In this document: positions 36,956 through 48,186 of the stretch, in pieces
How the letters are laid out: every line of letters begins with the position of its first letter
Position numbering within the stretch: position 1 is the first letter of the stretch
From: Physcomitrium patens
Lineage: Eukaryota > Streptophyta > Bryopsida > Funariales > Funariaceae
Reading direction: 5' to 3'
DNA: 64,000 nt
NCBI RefSeq assembly: GCF_000002425.4
Contig: NC_037264.1
Location: 11,609,941-11,673,940 of the forward strand
Notes under the pieces: model-generated
Seen by the model: the letters and a program-made list of their open reading frames with translations, nothing else
Told to the model about the DNA's origin: nothing
Databases searched by the model: none
Program-made: the position numbers and the translations under genes

Positions 36956-37753
36956 GATTCTTGTCGTAAAGATAAGAGCTTGGTCTTTATTTATTTTTTT
37001 AATTACTTTCTTCAAATTTGGCTATAAATACTTCTAAGAATAAATTCAAATTATAAATGATTGGTGAATCTTTTTCCATTAAAGGTATAAATAAAAAAAA
37101 CAAATCCAAAAAAAATACGCTTGTGAATCCAACTTGAGTAAATCCATGAAAGTATTGAAAAAGATGCAACCTTAAATAGACCTTAACTTATTGCAAAAAT
37201 CCTCAAAATTTTGATCTTATTCCATCAAACTTCTCAAGCATACTAATCCTTATTTTTTTTATGCTTGTAGAAGCAAGATTTTTTGAATTTAGTTGTGAGG
37301 CTGATCTACTTGCTTCTCTCAACTGCACAACTTCTTGATGTAGAATTTAGACTTCTTCTATAGGTGTAAGAATAGTGCTTCTATGGTTGACATTGGTGAT
37401 GTGTGAAATTTCTATCCTAAAAGTAATGACAAGCTTATAAAGATCTGCAATAGTTATAAATCTATTCTCATTTCTCCCAAGTATAGCATCCATGATTTTT
37501 TTCTTTTATTTCAAAGAACTTAGTAAATCTACAAGTCAAATTATAGGAGGATAATCCATAACTTCTAATGTGAAATAAAAAATTTTACAAAAAAAGGTGA
37601 TCCATTTTTTTTACAGAAAAATCTGTGTTTGAAAATTAAACTATTTGTTTAAAGATGGATAGTCCGCAATCTTCAAAACACAACAATAGAAGTGAGGTAA
37701 TCCATTCACTTTTAAAACAAGAAAAAAACAATGAATTAGTATTCTTATCAAAT
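36956..37753 (-). pseudogene. Element B fragment: gag N-terminus and primer region
   Basis: Aligns with 24985-25702 of element C in the same order up to the LTR edge at 37754, where TGTAAAGGACATGAATC corresponds to TGTCAAGGACAAGAACTC. It contains no usable frame. Confidence 0.65.
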
Positions 37754-37958
37754 TGTAAAGGACATGAATCTCAAAAAAAAAAAATCTCAATATACATTTT
37801 GTGTTACTCAAAAAGACTAAAAAATCACTCAAAGATGGTAATATATTGAATTAGAATAGCTCTTGCTCGAGACAAGAAAATTAAAGAGTCATGAAACAAG
37901 ACTTAAGATTAGAAGGTGTTAATAAGAGTGAAAAAAGCTTCACTCTTATCTCCATATA

Positions 37959-38178
37959 CAATGACTCAAAAAATTGTTTCAATGTTGACATATTTTGGAA
38001 AGAATGATGTATTATAGATAAAATATAGTGAATAATGACATGTGGCTTGTATAGCAAATAAAATACTCTTTTACAACCACTAAATGAGCTCAAGTTAAAA
38101 AAAATCCATCATCTAATTGTAGAACTATGACCAATTCAATTTTGTATAATATTAAAATATTTTTTTGAATATAATATC
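37959..38178. repeat. Left terminal inverted repeat of the Tc1/mariner element
   Basis: Reverse complement of 41002-41220 with many transitions. Inner landmarks include AAAGAATG.TRTATTATAGAT and CTTTTACARCYACTAAATGAG. The transposase stop codon lies just inside it. Confidence 0.85.
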
Positions 38179-38188
38179 TAATTACATA

Positions 38189-40550
38189 TCAGTACTTTAT
38201 AGGATCTTCTTTGGCCTTAATAACTACTTTCAACCTCCTAAGCATACTTTCTATTAACTTTTGGCACAAATTTACTTCAAAATTATTTTATTCCATAGCT
38301 ATTCTTTTCCATAATTTCCAAACTCCATTTGGTTTTATCTTCCAAGTGTTGAGCTGGTGTTTGAGGTGCTCTCAAAGATATTCAATGGAATTAAGATCAA
38401 GAAACAAAGCACGCTGTCGTGATGTAGTACGACTATATAGTAAAAATATAATCAAAATTAAATTTCTAATTAAATATCTAATTATCTTGATTCAATAATA
38501 ATTCAAGATACTTAAACATGGCTTTTATAAAAGCCTCTTAGTTTTTTTCTTGTCTTAATAGTTAGTAGATTGAAGGTTGGTTACTAATTTTACCTTCTAG
38601 GATATAGAGACTCTTTTACTATCTTAAAAAAACCATAAATTAATAAAATCAAATTAGAAGAGATAAATAATTAACATGGTTGATATTAGGATTAAATTGA
38701 AGATAGAGTTAGCCTAAAAAATCCCTAAGATAGATTAGATTGATACCTACGGGTCGACTGTTTGTGAGACATGGTCAAAATTCTACATCTAGCAACTAAA
38801 ACGATTGCCTAGGGCAAAATAGGATTTCATTTGAAGATCAAAGATTAGAATTGAAGAGCTAGCTTAGAGCTTATTTCAAAGATGTAAGGCTGGTTTTTGT
38901 AGAACTTGTACATTTTTGGCAATTGTTGTTGAAAGTTAGGGTTTGTATTGATAACTTGAGTTTTAAACAATACAATTAAGGCTAGTACTCTCAACTAGTT
39001 CGTAAAATTGGTGTAACATCTACAATTCAAATTTTGATAGTGCTTAGTTAATTAGGTTTTCTAAGTGTATGTAAAATTTTGTCATAATCTAATAGTACAA
39101 TTAGAAGATATCTGGGTTTTGATATGAGAAGGTACCGAAAATTAGTAGTTTGAGGTTGGATAGGATTTCTATGATATCTAAAGATCTACTAGTTGGATCA
39201 AGGTGAAATTTGGCATGGTATTAGAAGACTTAAAGATTAAGCTGCACACCAATTTTGAATTGAAGTTAATTGTTGGAGAAGGAGAAATTGCTACCAAAAC
39301 GTTTGCATTAACTTTCACATTGACAGCCAAGTAACAGCAGTATAATTTTTGGGCGTTTTCTCCCAATTTGTAAGTTGGATTGGAGTGAGTTATTTTTGAG
39401 CATATAAAAGACTTATAGTGGCATTTGTGTGAAAAATTTTGCTCTAAGTGGATGGTTAGATTAGGAGCTACAGCTCTCTAAAGTTTACTGATTAGGGTTA
39501 AGGTTGCAAAGAAAATTCAAAATTGCCTAATTATGAAAGTAACAAGGCAAATGGAGTTTATGTATGGTTGAGATTACTAAGAAGAGTATTTTTGAGTACT
39601 TTATATTCAATTTAAGTACTTTTGAATTAAAGTTCAAATTGCATTCTTCATATAAAGGTGATACATATTAGGATTCTTAGATACTTGTAAAACACGATCT
39701 CACTTTTCACAACAGGATGCCTAGTGCATTCTCAAATAAGATGACATATAATATAACAATGCCAATCCATTACTTTAATCTCACAAGGATCAAACCACTT
39801 CCATACTAGTTTTGAGTTATGTTTGGAGTCATTATCTTACTCAAAAATCACCTCTTCCTCAAAAATGTCAAATTCTTCAATGCTAGGAAGCACGTTTTTT
39901 TCAAGAATTTTTACAAATTGTTTGGCATCCATCCTCTCTTCAACCTCTACTATCTTCTCAATTCTATTCCATCCCATACAACTCTATATAATTATATTTT
40001 TACCTCTACACTGAACTATTTTTTAGTTCTTCTAGTCAAGTGAGCATTGACCCTTTTGTTTACACACCCACTTTCTACCATCTAATCTAAATCTATTGAT
40101 TTTTGTCTCATCTGGCCAAATAAAATCCTTTCAATCATGTACTATCTATTCCTTCTATTTTAAAGTAAATCTCAAGCATTATTTTCAATAGCGGATAGAT
40201 AATAGTGGTTTTTTTTTTTTTTTCACCAGGACTTTCATATACCATTTCTTGACAACATTTCAAATGGTTTGGGTTGACATAAGATTACTAATAATATTAT
40301 TAAGGTTTTTAGCAACTTCAAGAGCATTTTCAACTTTCTCAATATTGATTTGGCAAATAATTGTCCTTTTATCTACTATAATAAGCTTTTTTGGTCTATC
40401 TAATTTATGATTCTTCCTATTAAAAGTGATCTTTTTTTCTAGCTTAGAGATAGTAGCTTTATTGCAGCCAAGTTCAAAAGCAATTTGGCCATAAGATTTT
40501 TGAGAATGAAGAAGAGCAAATGTGATGTTGTCTTAGAAGAGCTAGGAATG
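38189..40550 (-). pseudogene. Tc1/mariner transposase, decayed and interrupted
   Basis: Translated by hand on the reverse strand. The N-terminal helix-turn-helix (SYGQIAFELGCNKATISK) lies near 40500-40440, a linker (LDRPKKLIIVDKRTIICQIN) near 40420-40350, and the first catalytic Asp in PDETKINRFRLDGRKWV near 40120-40050. Next are KILEKNVLPSIEEFDIFEEE and the second Asp in DNDSKHNSKLVWKWF near 39870-39800, then KVMDW just before family X copy 3. Beyond it the C-terminus resumes with DLNSIEYL and MLRRLKVVIKAK, ending at TGA 38191-38189. Spacing fits a DD34E catalytic triad. Frameshifts and stops show that it is dead. Confidence 0.85.
38415..39758 (-). mobile_element. Family X copy 3 inside the Tc1 transposase
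   Basis: Starts TGTCGTGATG and ends TATAACA on the plus strand, between ACGC (38411-38414) and ATGC (39759-39762), a 4-base duplication with one transition. The reverse-strand start aligns with copies 1, 2 and 4 (TTGAGAATGCACTAGGC). It interrupts the transposase between its second and third catalytic residues. It is 1344 bases long with no open frame of note. Confidence 0.75.
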
Positions 40551-41001
40551 GATCTTGTAGTTGTTCAAGGAATTATCAAGGATATAAGAATCTGACAAAG
40601 AAATATGTCAAGATTAAAGACAAAGAATGACATTGATAACAAAAGTGGTTCCAAAGACTCTTATTTATACTATAATAAAAATTACAGAAGTCTATGGTAT
40701 ATTCTATGGAAGTTTTTAAAAGTCTAAAGAGGCTTTTTAGAAGCCTATGGAACTTTCTAAAAGATTGTGAAAGATTCTACAAGTATCTAAAAGGTTCTAA
40801 AAATTTTTAAAAGATTTTAGAAGGTCTTAAAATCTGGTAATTTAGAATATGTCCGTGCTAGGAATTGTAATTAAGAATGGTACTTTTATAGCTATTAGTA
40901 AGCATTAATGATGTCATTAGATTAGTAATAATATTGTCATAGTAAATTTGATGATGATAGAATGCCATAATATTGAGTAATTAATAGAATTCAAAAATTA
41001 G

Positions 41002-41220
41002 ACACCACATTCAAAAAATTATTTCAATATCACTTCAAATTAGATTGATCATAGCTTCGCAATTACATAATGGATTCTTTTCAATCTAGGCTCATTTAGT
41101 AGCTGTAAAAGAATACTTTATTTGCTATATAAACCATGTGTCATTATTTACTATAATTCATCTATAATATACCATTCTTTCCTAAATATATCAACATTAA
41201 AATAGTTTTTTGAGTCACTG
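41002..41220. repeat. Right terminal inverted repeat of the Tc1/mariner element
   Basis: Ends TTTTTTGAGTCACTG, then TA. It is the reverse complement of the left repeat at 37959-38178. Confidence 0.85.
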
Positions 41221-41556
41221 TATACTATCTAATTAAGAGCTATTTGGCAATATTCTATAAGACCTCTAATACATGTTGACTTTGCTAGACACATGTCTTA
41301 ACTTGCAACACAAGTTTTCTATATATGCACCACATAATTAGATTATTCCATAAGCTACCAACATGTGTGACACATGGTTAACTTGTTGACTAAGTTTTTA
41401 ACCTATCAATCAATTATAAATACATATAAAGTCAAAATCGCATCTATGAAGTTTTTAAAAATCTTTTCTAAAAGATATTATGAAATAAATTTATTTTTAT
41501 TTACTTCTATCTAATCATATAGATAATTAATAGAATAAATATGTATATCCATAATA

Positions 41557-41821
41557 GTAAAAGATATGATGGAAATAAAAATATTTAATATTTATATTAT
41601 TTTTTAATTAAAAAAAGACTTTTATCTACTTTATATTGTCTTAATCAAGGATTTAGGTTTAGGATTTAGGATTTTAAAGAAATATATCAATTATGATCAC
41701 TTAAGTGAACTTAATTAATGTATTGCCTCTGAACAAGAAGCTTATGATTCTTATCTCAAAAAAACAACACATGCCCACTTAAATGAGCATGGTCAAGATT
41801 GGCCTTAACCCTTAAATGCAT
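41557..41821. other. Short AT-rich spacer between elements B and E
   Basis: AT-rich DNA with no coding content, ending at the GCAAG target site of element E. The sequence continues on the other side of E at 47763. Confidence 0.6.
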
Positions 41822-41826
41822 GCAAG

Positions 41827-42123
41827 TGTCACGGACACAGAAATACAGGCTCGAGATCTAATAAGAAGTTCAAGAAGAACTGGCAAGAACTAGATTAATC
41901 AGATGAATACAAGAACAACACCAGAGAGGTGAGCTAGAACTCCAAGAGATGTGTTGTCGAGACTGAAGAACTCTTTAGCCTCGCTTCCAATATATATTCC
42001 TATTTAAGAAACTTCTTAAGTAACTTTCATCAACTAAGAAGCTTCTAGAAGGTTCCAGAGACTTCTTTCTAGAAGGTTTTAGAAACTTGTGTCTTGAAGG
42101 TTCTAAGGACTATGTCCCTAACA
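41827..42123 (-). repeat. 3' LTR of element E
   Basis: 297 bases, TGTCACGG to CCCTAACA on the plus strand. It contains repeated CTAGAAGGTT units that make part of the LTR a short internal repeat. Confidence 0.9.
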
Positions 42124-42200
42124 TCACCTCTTCCTTTACCTTCGAGGTCTCTGAGAAGCAATGTTGTTGTTAATCAGTACCAACGCAAGAAAATACAGAT

Positions 42201-42527
42201 CTATTGTATAACGTCTGCTATGAACTCCAGCTGTTGTTCACGAGGTAAGTGGTTCATCGGTCCTTGAAGCCAATAGTAGTGGCCCACGCCTTCGACTTTT
42301 GACCAAGCATGAACTTTCGTGTCCTCATTGTGAAATTATCCTGCAAACACGCCTTCTGGCTGACCATCGTAAGTAGGCTCGAACTCAAATACAATCACCA
42401 GTAATCGGTTACTCAGTATCCTCCATCATCGTCGTGGTGTAGGCAGTTCTTCATCTCGAGGTCGCCTTCGTAACCTAGTCGGTTGAGATAATCTGACTAG
42501 CATAGTATCTATTTTTTGGCTATCCAT
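42201..42527 (-). pseudogene. Downstream ORF of element E, related to ORF3 of A, C and D
   Basis: ATG 42527 to TAG at 42203-42201 is one frame of 108 codons with two internal stops (TGA and TAA). It contains LSQPTRLRRRPRDEE and GVGHYYWLQGPMNHLPREQQ followed by LEFIADVI. These match the ORF3 segments LSQPSRRRNRDED and GIGHYRWLRGPINHLRREQR plus EYVANII. It is shorter, mostly between these two blocks. It occupies the same place between the chromodomain and the 3' LTR. Function is unknown. Confidence 0.7.
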
Positions 42528-42679
42528 ATCAGAAGACCAAATTATGGCTACTGAAAAAATTCTACTTTATCTTGGAGAAAATAACTACATCAACTACGAA
42601 TTTTGGTGGTGCTCTCCCCTTTTCTTATATTCTTGGGTGAACAAGCTCCAGAAAGAAGCTATCGTCGAACCGGCTTAGG

Positions 42680-45600
42680 TTTATGAGGATGTTGTTGTTG
42701 AAACTCCTGTACTTTTTGTGACACATTGGCGAGATTTTCAGCTGGTTCCCACGTTCACTCATTAATGTCGTAGTCGCACCAATGAATAAGATACTCCAAC
42801 TTGTCCCACCTTCATTGTGAATCTAGCACCTTTTCGACCTCGTATTTCTCGTGGTTCTTAATCTCAATATTATGTGGCGGACATTGCACTCTTCCAGGAA
42901 AAGACAACTCTCGATAAGGCTCCAACAGAGAAACATGAAAGACTGGATGTACCTTCATAGAAGCCGGTAATTCCAAACGGTACGCCACTGGATTGATTTG
43001 CTTTTGGATGATAAATGGTCTCAATCTTTGATAGTCCAACTTATCACATGGTCCCTTGGTCTTGATATTCTATCGAAGAAGCCATGCTTTATCTCCAATT
43101 TTGAAAGTAGGTGCTTGATTCCAAAATCTATCTGCAGATGTCTTGTAGGATTTTTGAGCGGATTGTAATTGAAGCTTCAACGTAGTTTGAAACTCTGATA
43201 GTTGCTTCGCAAATCCTTCAGCTGCTCGATTGTTATTTGTTGACGGACTCAATAAATCAAGCTTCGGATGATACCCATAGTTGAAAAAGAATGGTGTGTA
43301 TTGAGTCGACGCATGGAGGGTGTTATTATATGCAAACTCGGCTAGCGGCAGATATGCGGTCCAATCATCTTACTGATAGTTGATGCTGCATCGTAAGTAT
43401 TGTTCCAAGACTTGGTTCACCCGTTCCATTTGGCCGTAAGTTTGAGGATGAAAAGCTGAAGAAAGCTTGATATCCACCTTCAATATTTCAAAGAGAGATC
43501 TCCAAAACTTTGATACGAACTGGGTTCCTCGATCTGATACGATATCATTTGGTAGTCCATAATATCGATACACATTATCGAAAAAGAGCCTTGCTGTGAC
43601 TTCACTAGATGATGTCTTCTTGCAAGGGACAAAGTTTGCCATCTTTGTAAGCCGATGTACCACGACAAAGATGCTGTCAAATGAGTTCGATGATGGCAAG
43701 TCCGTGATAAAGTCCATGGAAACTAAAGACTATGGTCGACGTGGAATCGACAATGGCTATAAAAGTTCATAAAGACAATGTCAAGGATTCTTGGATCTTG
43801 AACAAATGTCGCACAAGAGGACAAAATCTTTCACATCCTTTCACATTTGGGGCCACCAGATATCTCGAGAAATAAGCTCCAAGGTCTTGTTGAATCCAAA
43901 ATGTCCCGCAGTTGGAAAACCATGGCGAGATTGAAGAACTCGGAGTCGTCCTAGTCCTTTTGGAATATACAATCGCTCGTCAAAGTATAAAAGATCTCCC
44001 TCTATCTTGAACTTGTCGTCATTGGCATGCTGCTTGATATCAATGGCTATTGAATCTTCAATGGTCACGGCACGTACCTGATTCAGGAAGTCAGCATCAA
44101 TTGGCACAATAGTAGGGCAAAGTTGAAATTACTCTGGCTTCAACAGCGTCGCACATTGTTGATCAAACGCTGCTTCTCCAACCTTTGGTACAAGATACGA
44201 TGTCCTCGATAAGGCATCGGATCGTCTTTGCTGCTTTCCATATTGATAAGTGATAATAAAATCGAACCTAGATAGTGACATATTTCACTGAGCTCGACGT
44301 CGATATAGAATTCAAGCCGACATGAAATACTTCAAATTCTTGTGATCCGTGTATACGGTCACTGGGTATGCAGCTCCTTCAAGAAAGTGACGCCATTCTT
44401 GGAAATAATCCACTATAGCAAGAAGTTCTTTATTATGGATCTTATAATTGATTTCAATAGTAGAGAACTTTCGAGAATAGAATGCAACCGGATGGAGCTT
44501 CTTGTCTTCTCCCATTTGTGAAAGTACAGCTCCCAAAGCAAAATTCGAAGCATCAGTTTCTAAATAGAAGGCCTTTGTAAAGTCTGGATGTACCAAGATT
44601 GGAGCCGTAGTAAATACCGTCTTCAGGTCTTGAAACGCCTTCTCCGCTAGAGGTCCCCATTCCAGCTTATCCTTGCATATCAATCGAGTGAGAGGAGCAG
44701 AAACTTGAGAATAATTCTTGATGAAGATCCGATAGAAGTTAGCAAAACCAAGAAAGCATTGTACGTCTCTAACCGTCTTCAAAATCTCCCAGGACACGAT
44801 TGCTTCTATCTTCTTGGGGTCCATCTTCAAGCCTTCCATAGTCGCAACGAACTCCAAAAACTCCATCTTTATTTAGTGAAATAAACACTTCTCCAACTTG
44901 GCATATAGTCCTCGCTCGCGTAGTTTTTCTAAGACCAAACGAACATGCTTTTCATGCTCTTCCTCATTTTTGGAGAATATCAAAATATCATCCGAGTAGA
45001 TGACAACAAAATCGTCAAGGTGCTCCCGAAAAATATCATTTATCATATGTTGAAAGATCGCTAGAGCATTGGTAAGACCAAAGGCATGACATTATACTCA
45101 AAATGGCCATACGTTGTATGGAACGTTGTATTCCACTCATCTCCTTTCTTGATTCGTACGAGGTTGTAACCTCTCCTTAGATCAATTTTTGTAAAGATCC
45201 TTGCACGTCCAAGTTGTTCTAAGAGACCAGAAATCAAGGGTAACGGGTAACGATTCTTCTTTGTTATCTTGTTGAGGCCTCGATAGTCCACGCATATCCG
45301 CAATGAGCCATCTTTCATCTTCACAAATAAGATGGGTGCCCAAGTTGACGATTTTGAATGACGGATGAAGTTCTTGGCTAGATTCTCGTTGATGTACTTC
45401 TGTAACTCCGCCAACTTCATCTACGATAGATTGTAGATTGGGCCAAAAGGCGATTGTGCTCCTTCCTGCAAGTCTATGGCGCAATCATATGGTCAGTGTT
45501 CCGGTAGCATGTCGGCATTCTTCTTTTAAAATACGTCTTTAAAATCCTTATATTGCTCCAGTATACTTGCTGTCGAGATCTTCTCCCCGGTAGTTGGAGC

Positions 45601-46131
45601 CGCATAAATGACAAATGATGTGCCTTCCTTGGACGATCTTACAAACGCTCTTGCTTCAATGAATAAGGATTTCTCTATTCGAGGTTTTTTACTAGACTTG
45701 CTCTTGGATGGTTTTGTGGGAAAGGTCATCTTCCGCAACCTCAAATCTATGGATGGGTTATGCTTTTTCAACCAAGAAAGACCAAGAATAATAGAATTTG
45801 ATGGGATCCTAATAATATTGAAAATAATATGACTACTATGGCCCTTAAATGTCACTTCTATAGATTCTGATTCATGGATGACACTACCAAACAATAAAGG
45901 TCGCCCATCTATGACCTCAACGTGAACAGCTTTGGATTTTTGTACTAAAGGAATCTTATGACGCTTCACAAATTCTTCGTCTAAGAAATAAGTAGATGCT
46001 CCTGAATCTAATAATGCTAAAGTTCTCAATCTTTGAGGGCCAATAAACAAAGGGATTGTAAAACAAAGGGCAGGTTGAGCAGAAAGAAAGGAACCTGGTT
46101 GTTGTTGCGATATTTCACTGTTCAGTCGCAC
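42680..46131 (-). pseudogene. Element E pol: protease, RT, RNase H, integrase, chromodomain
   Basis: Protease with intact LLDSGASTYFLDEEFVKRH and ILGLSWLKKHNP (46131-45526). RT with [11 protein letters not shown] (45420-45061) and YSDDILIFS near 45000-44960. RNase H with ETDASNFALGAVLSQ and FSTIEINYKIHNKE (44866-44312). Integrase zinc-binding piece (CDICSRSK near 43800) and core with MDFITDLPSS, SDRGTQF and GQMERVNQVLEQYL (43717-43370), which keeps the D-D-E residues. The chromodomain part follows (43039-42812). Stops and frameshifts separate the pieces, but decay is milder than in A-D. Confidence 0.85.
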
Positions 46132-46189
46132 GGTTCCTATTTTGGCTGGGCATCCTCATTTTCCTGAACAAATGTGCCCCTGGTCCTGA

Positions 46190-47139
46190 CAGTGCGTTGA
46201 TTTTGCTTCTTGGGGCAGTTTCCAACTTTGTGGCCTTCTTCACCACAATATAAGCATAGACCTTCCTCCATACGCTGTTTTTTTTTTTTCTAGAATAAGG
46301 GATTTGATACGTACCGCATCAATTTATATGTCTTCTACCTCTGAATGTGAATTCACGCCGCTTGTTGACATAGTTGGGGCATGGCGAACCATATGTTGTC
46401 TTGAGCGTTGATCTTGGCAACATTGGAATAGGTAGTTATTACACTTCATAACTTGGCTAATAGCTTTGTTGAGCATTCACGGATCAGAAAGAGTTAACAG
46501 TAAATCCTTCACATCGTCCTTTAAACCCCAATAGAATTGACTCATCAATGCTTCTTTATCCCAATTGATGTCGCATGCTAATTGCCTGAAATTCGATGCA
46601 TAGACTGATGTAGAGCGCATCCCTTGTCGTAGTGACTGGATCTTTGTTGTAGCCCATCGAACCTTATCATGTTCACCAAATGCTTCTACAAACGCCTCCA
46701 AAAAGGTTTCAAAGTTGTTTAGTATAGATGATCGTTTCTCAAATAAAAGAGCAAATCATGATAGAGCTTGTCCTATAAGTAAGGTTCGAACAAGCCCAAC
46801 ACGTGACTCCTCCATTGGATAGCATTTGGGTTGTAAAACTGTTATCAACCTGATTTGATTGCCAAATCCTCGAAACTTGGAATGCATACCATCGAACTTG
46901 TCCGGAAGGCTAATTCGGGGCTCCTTATGTTGTAGAACCAGCAGTGCTTGTCAAACCTAAGGCAAAGTTGCTTCTCCAAGTACAGAAGTTTGAGGTTGGT
47001 GCAACCTAGATTGTGCCATCCCAGATGCTGCATCATTATGAAGCCTTGCCACGATTCCTTCAATCTCTATAGTTCTTTGCGATAACGTAACGAAGGCATT
47101 CATGATAGCATCCAACTTGGACTCCGAACTTTCCGTCAT
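46190..47139 (-). pseudogene. Element E gag with canonical zinc knuckle, broken
   Basis: Starts at ATG 47139 (MTESSESKLDAIMNAFVTLS) and is frameshifted after LGEATLP. The gag core continues in 46701-46477 (ASNFRQLACDINWDKEALMS). The knuckle is CLYCGEEGHKVGNC near 46215-46262, a normal CX2CX4HX4C. Confidence 0.8.
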
Positions 47140-47460
47140 ACTAATGTCTTGCCTTCGGCCATTCTAAGAGAAGGACAGAAATGACTCTACAAGAAGACAA
47201 TATTGGTTTAGAGGAGGGTACTCCACAACCTCTAAAACGCCTTAATAGCTTCAAGAAAAGGGATAATCCACTCTCTCCAAGAAGAATAAGACTTCAATAT
47301 TGTAACAAAAGAAGTATCAATTTAGAGGAGGGTAATCTGCAACCTCTAAAACGCTAGTACACCTTGAAGTAGAGGGATAATCCACACTCTAACGAGGAAG
47401 AAACTAGCTCTGATATCTGAGGTGAGTTTAGTCTCGACAAACTTTCACGAACACAGAAAT

Positions 47461-47757
47461 TGTCACGGACACAGAAATACAGGCTCGAGATCTAACAAGA
47501 AGTTCAAGAAGAACTAGCAAGAACTAGATTAATCAAATGAATACAAGAACAACACCAGAGAGGTGAGCTAGAGCTCCAAGAAATGTGTTGTCGAGACTGA
47601 AGAACTCTTCAGCCTCGATTCCAATATATACTCCTATTTAGGAAACTTCTAAAGTAACTTCCACCAACTAAGAAGCTTTTAGAAGGTTCCAGAAACTTGC
47701 TTCTAGAAGGTTCTAGAAACTTGTCTCTAGAAGGTTCTAAGGACTATGTCCTTAACA
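47461..47757 (-). repeat. 5' LTR of element E
   Basis: 297 bases, followed by the duplication GCAAG. On the internal side (47444-47460) the sequence TCACGAACACAGAAAT nearly repeats the LTR edge TCACGGACACAGAAAT. Confidence 0.9.
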
Positions 47758-47762
47758 GCAAG

Positions 47763-48186
47763 GCCCACATCAGGCCTTGGATTTCAATCAAACTAAAATT
47801 TCACAATTAAGATGAACTTTGAACAGATTTTTTTCATAAAGAGATCCTATCTAAAATCCATCAAACCTTTTAAGGCAACTATCTAATCATGTGAAACTTC
47901 AATCAATAAGCTATACCAATGTAAAACTAATAACATGCTTAATGTACATTTTTCTTATTATAAATAACATATTTACTTGTCAAATCTATACATGACATTA
48001 TTTTTATTTTATTTTTTAGTACAATATGAAATAACCATTGAAAAGAATATTTATTAAGAAATAAGTATTAATAAACACTTTGTATATTTATGGCAATTTT
48101 TTTGCTTATACAATTGAAAATTAAATATTGACTTGCTGAAGCACTAAAATAAGATTTCAACTGTACTGATGGATTTCTTTTCCAAT
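47763..48186. other. AT-rich flank beyond element E
   Basis: AT-rich, no coding content. It continues the sequence interrupted at 41821. Confidence 0.6.

Larger units (their letters stand above)
37959..41220 (-). mobile_element. Tc1/mariner-type element in the LTR of element B
   Basis: The ends are long inverted repeats of about 220 bases (37959-38178 and about 41002-41220) starting CAATGACTCAAAAAA on the left and CAGTGACTCAAAAAA on the right (reverse strand). TA flanks both sides (37957-37958, 41221-41222). The flanks rejoin as an element B LTR around its TATA box. A decayed transposase fills the inside on the reverse strand, interrupted by family X copy 3. Without that copy the element is about 1.9 kb, normal for Tc1-like elements. 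Confidence 0.85.
17203..41556 (-). mobile_element. Gypsy element B: old, heavily decayed, split by later insertions
   Basis: Reverse-strand pieces align in order to intact positions in element C: integrase/chromodomain to RT (17203-19890), RT to protease (26249-26863), protease to gag (34495-35234), rest of gag (36956-37753), then the LTR (37754-37958 joined to 41223-41556, 539 bases without the insert). It is interrupted by element C, element D, family X copy 2 and a Tc1/mariner element. Its 3' LTR is missing; it abuts fragment A tail to tail. Coding remnants are full of stops and AT-shifted, and it hosts all the other insertions, so it is the oldest member of the stack. Confidence 0.8.
41827..47757 (-). 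mobile_element. Gypsy element E: full-length copy of a second chromovirus lineage
   Basis: LTRs of 297 bases at 41827-42123 and 47461-47757, both starting TGTCACGGACACAG, with the duplication GCAAG at 41822-41826 and 47758-47762. A purine-rich tract (AAAGGAAGAGGTGA on the reverse strand) precedes the 3' LTR. A TATCAGAGC primer region lies about 40-50 bases from the 5' LTR. Gag, protease, RT, RNase H, integrase, chromodomain and a downstream ORF lie in order on the reverse strand. The LTR is much shorter and unlike that of A-D, and protein similarity is moderate, so it is a separate family. About 20 LTR differences are visible by eye. Confidence 0.9.
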
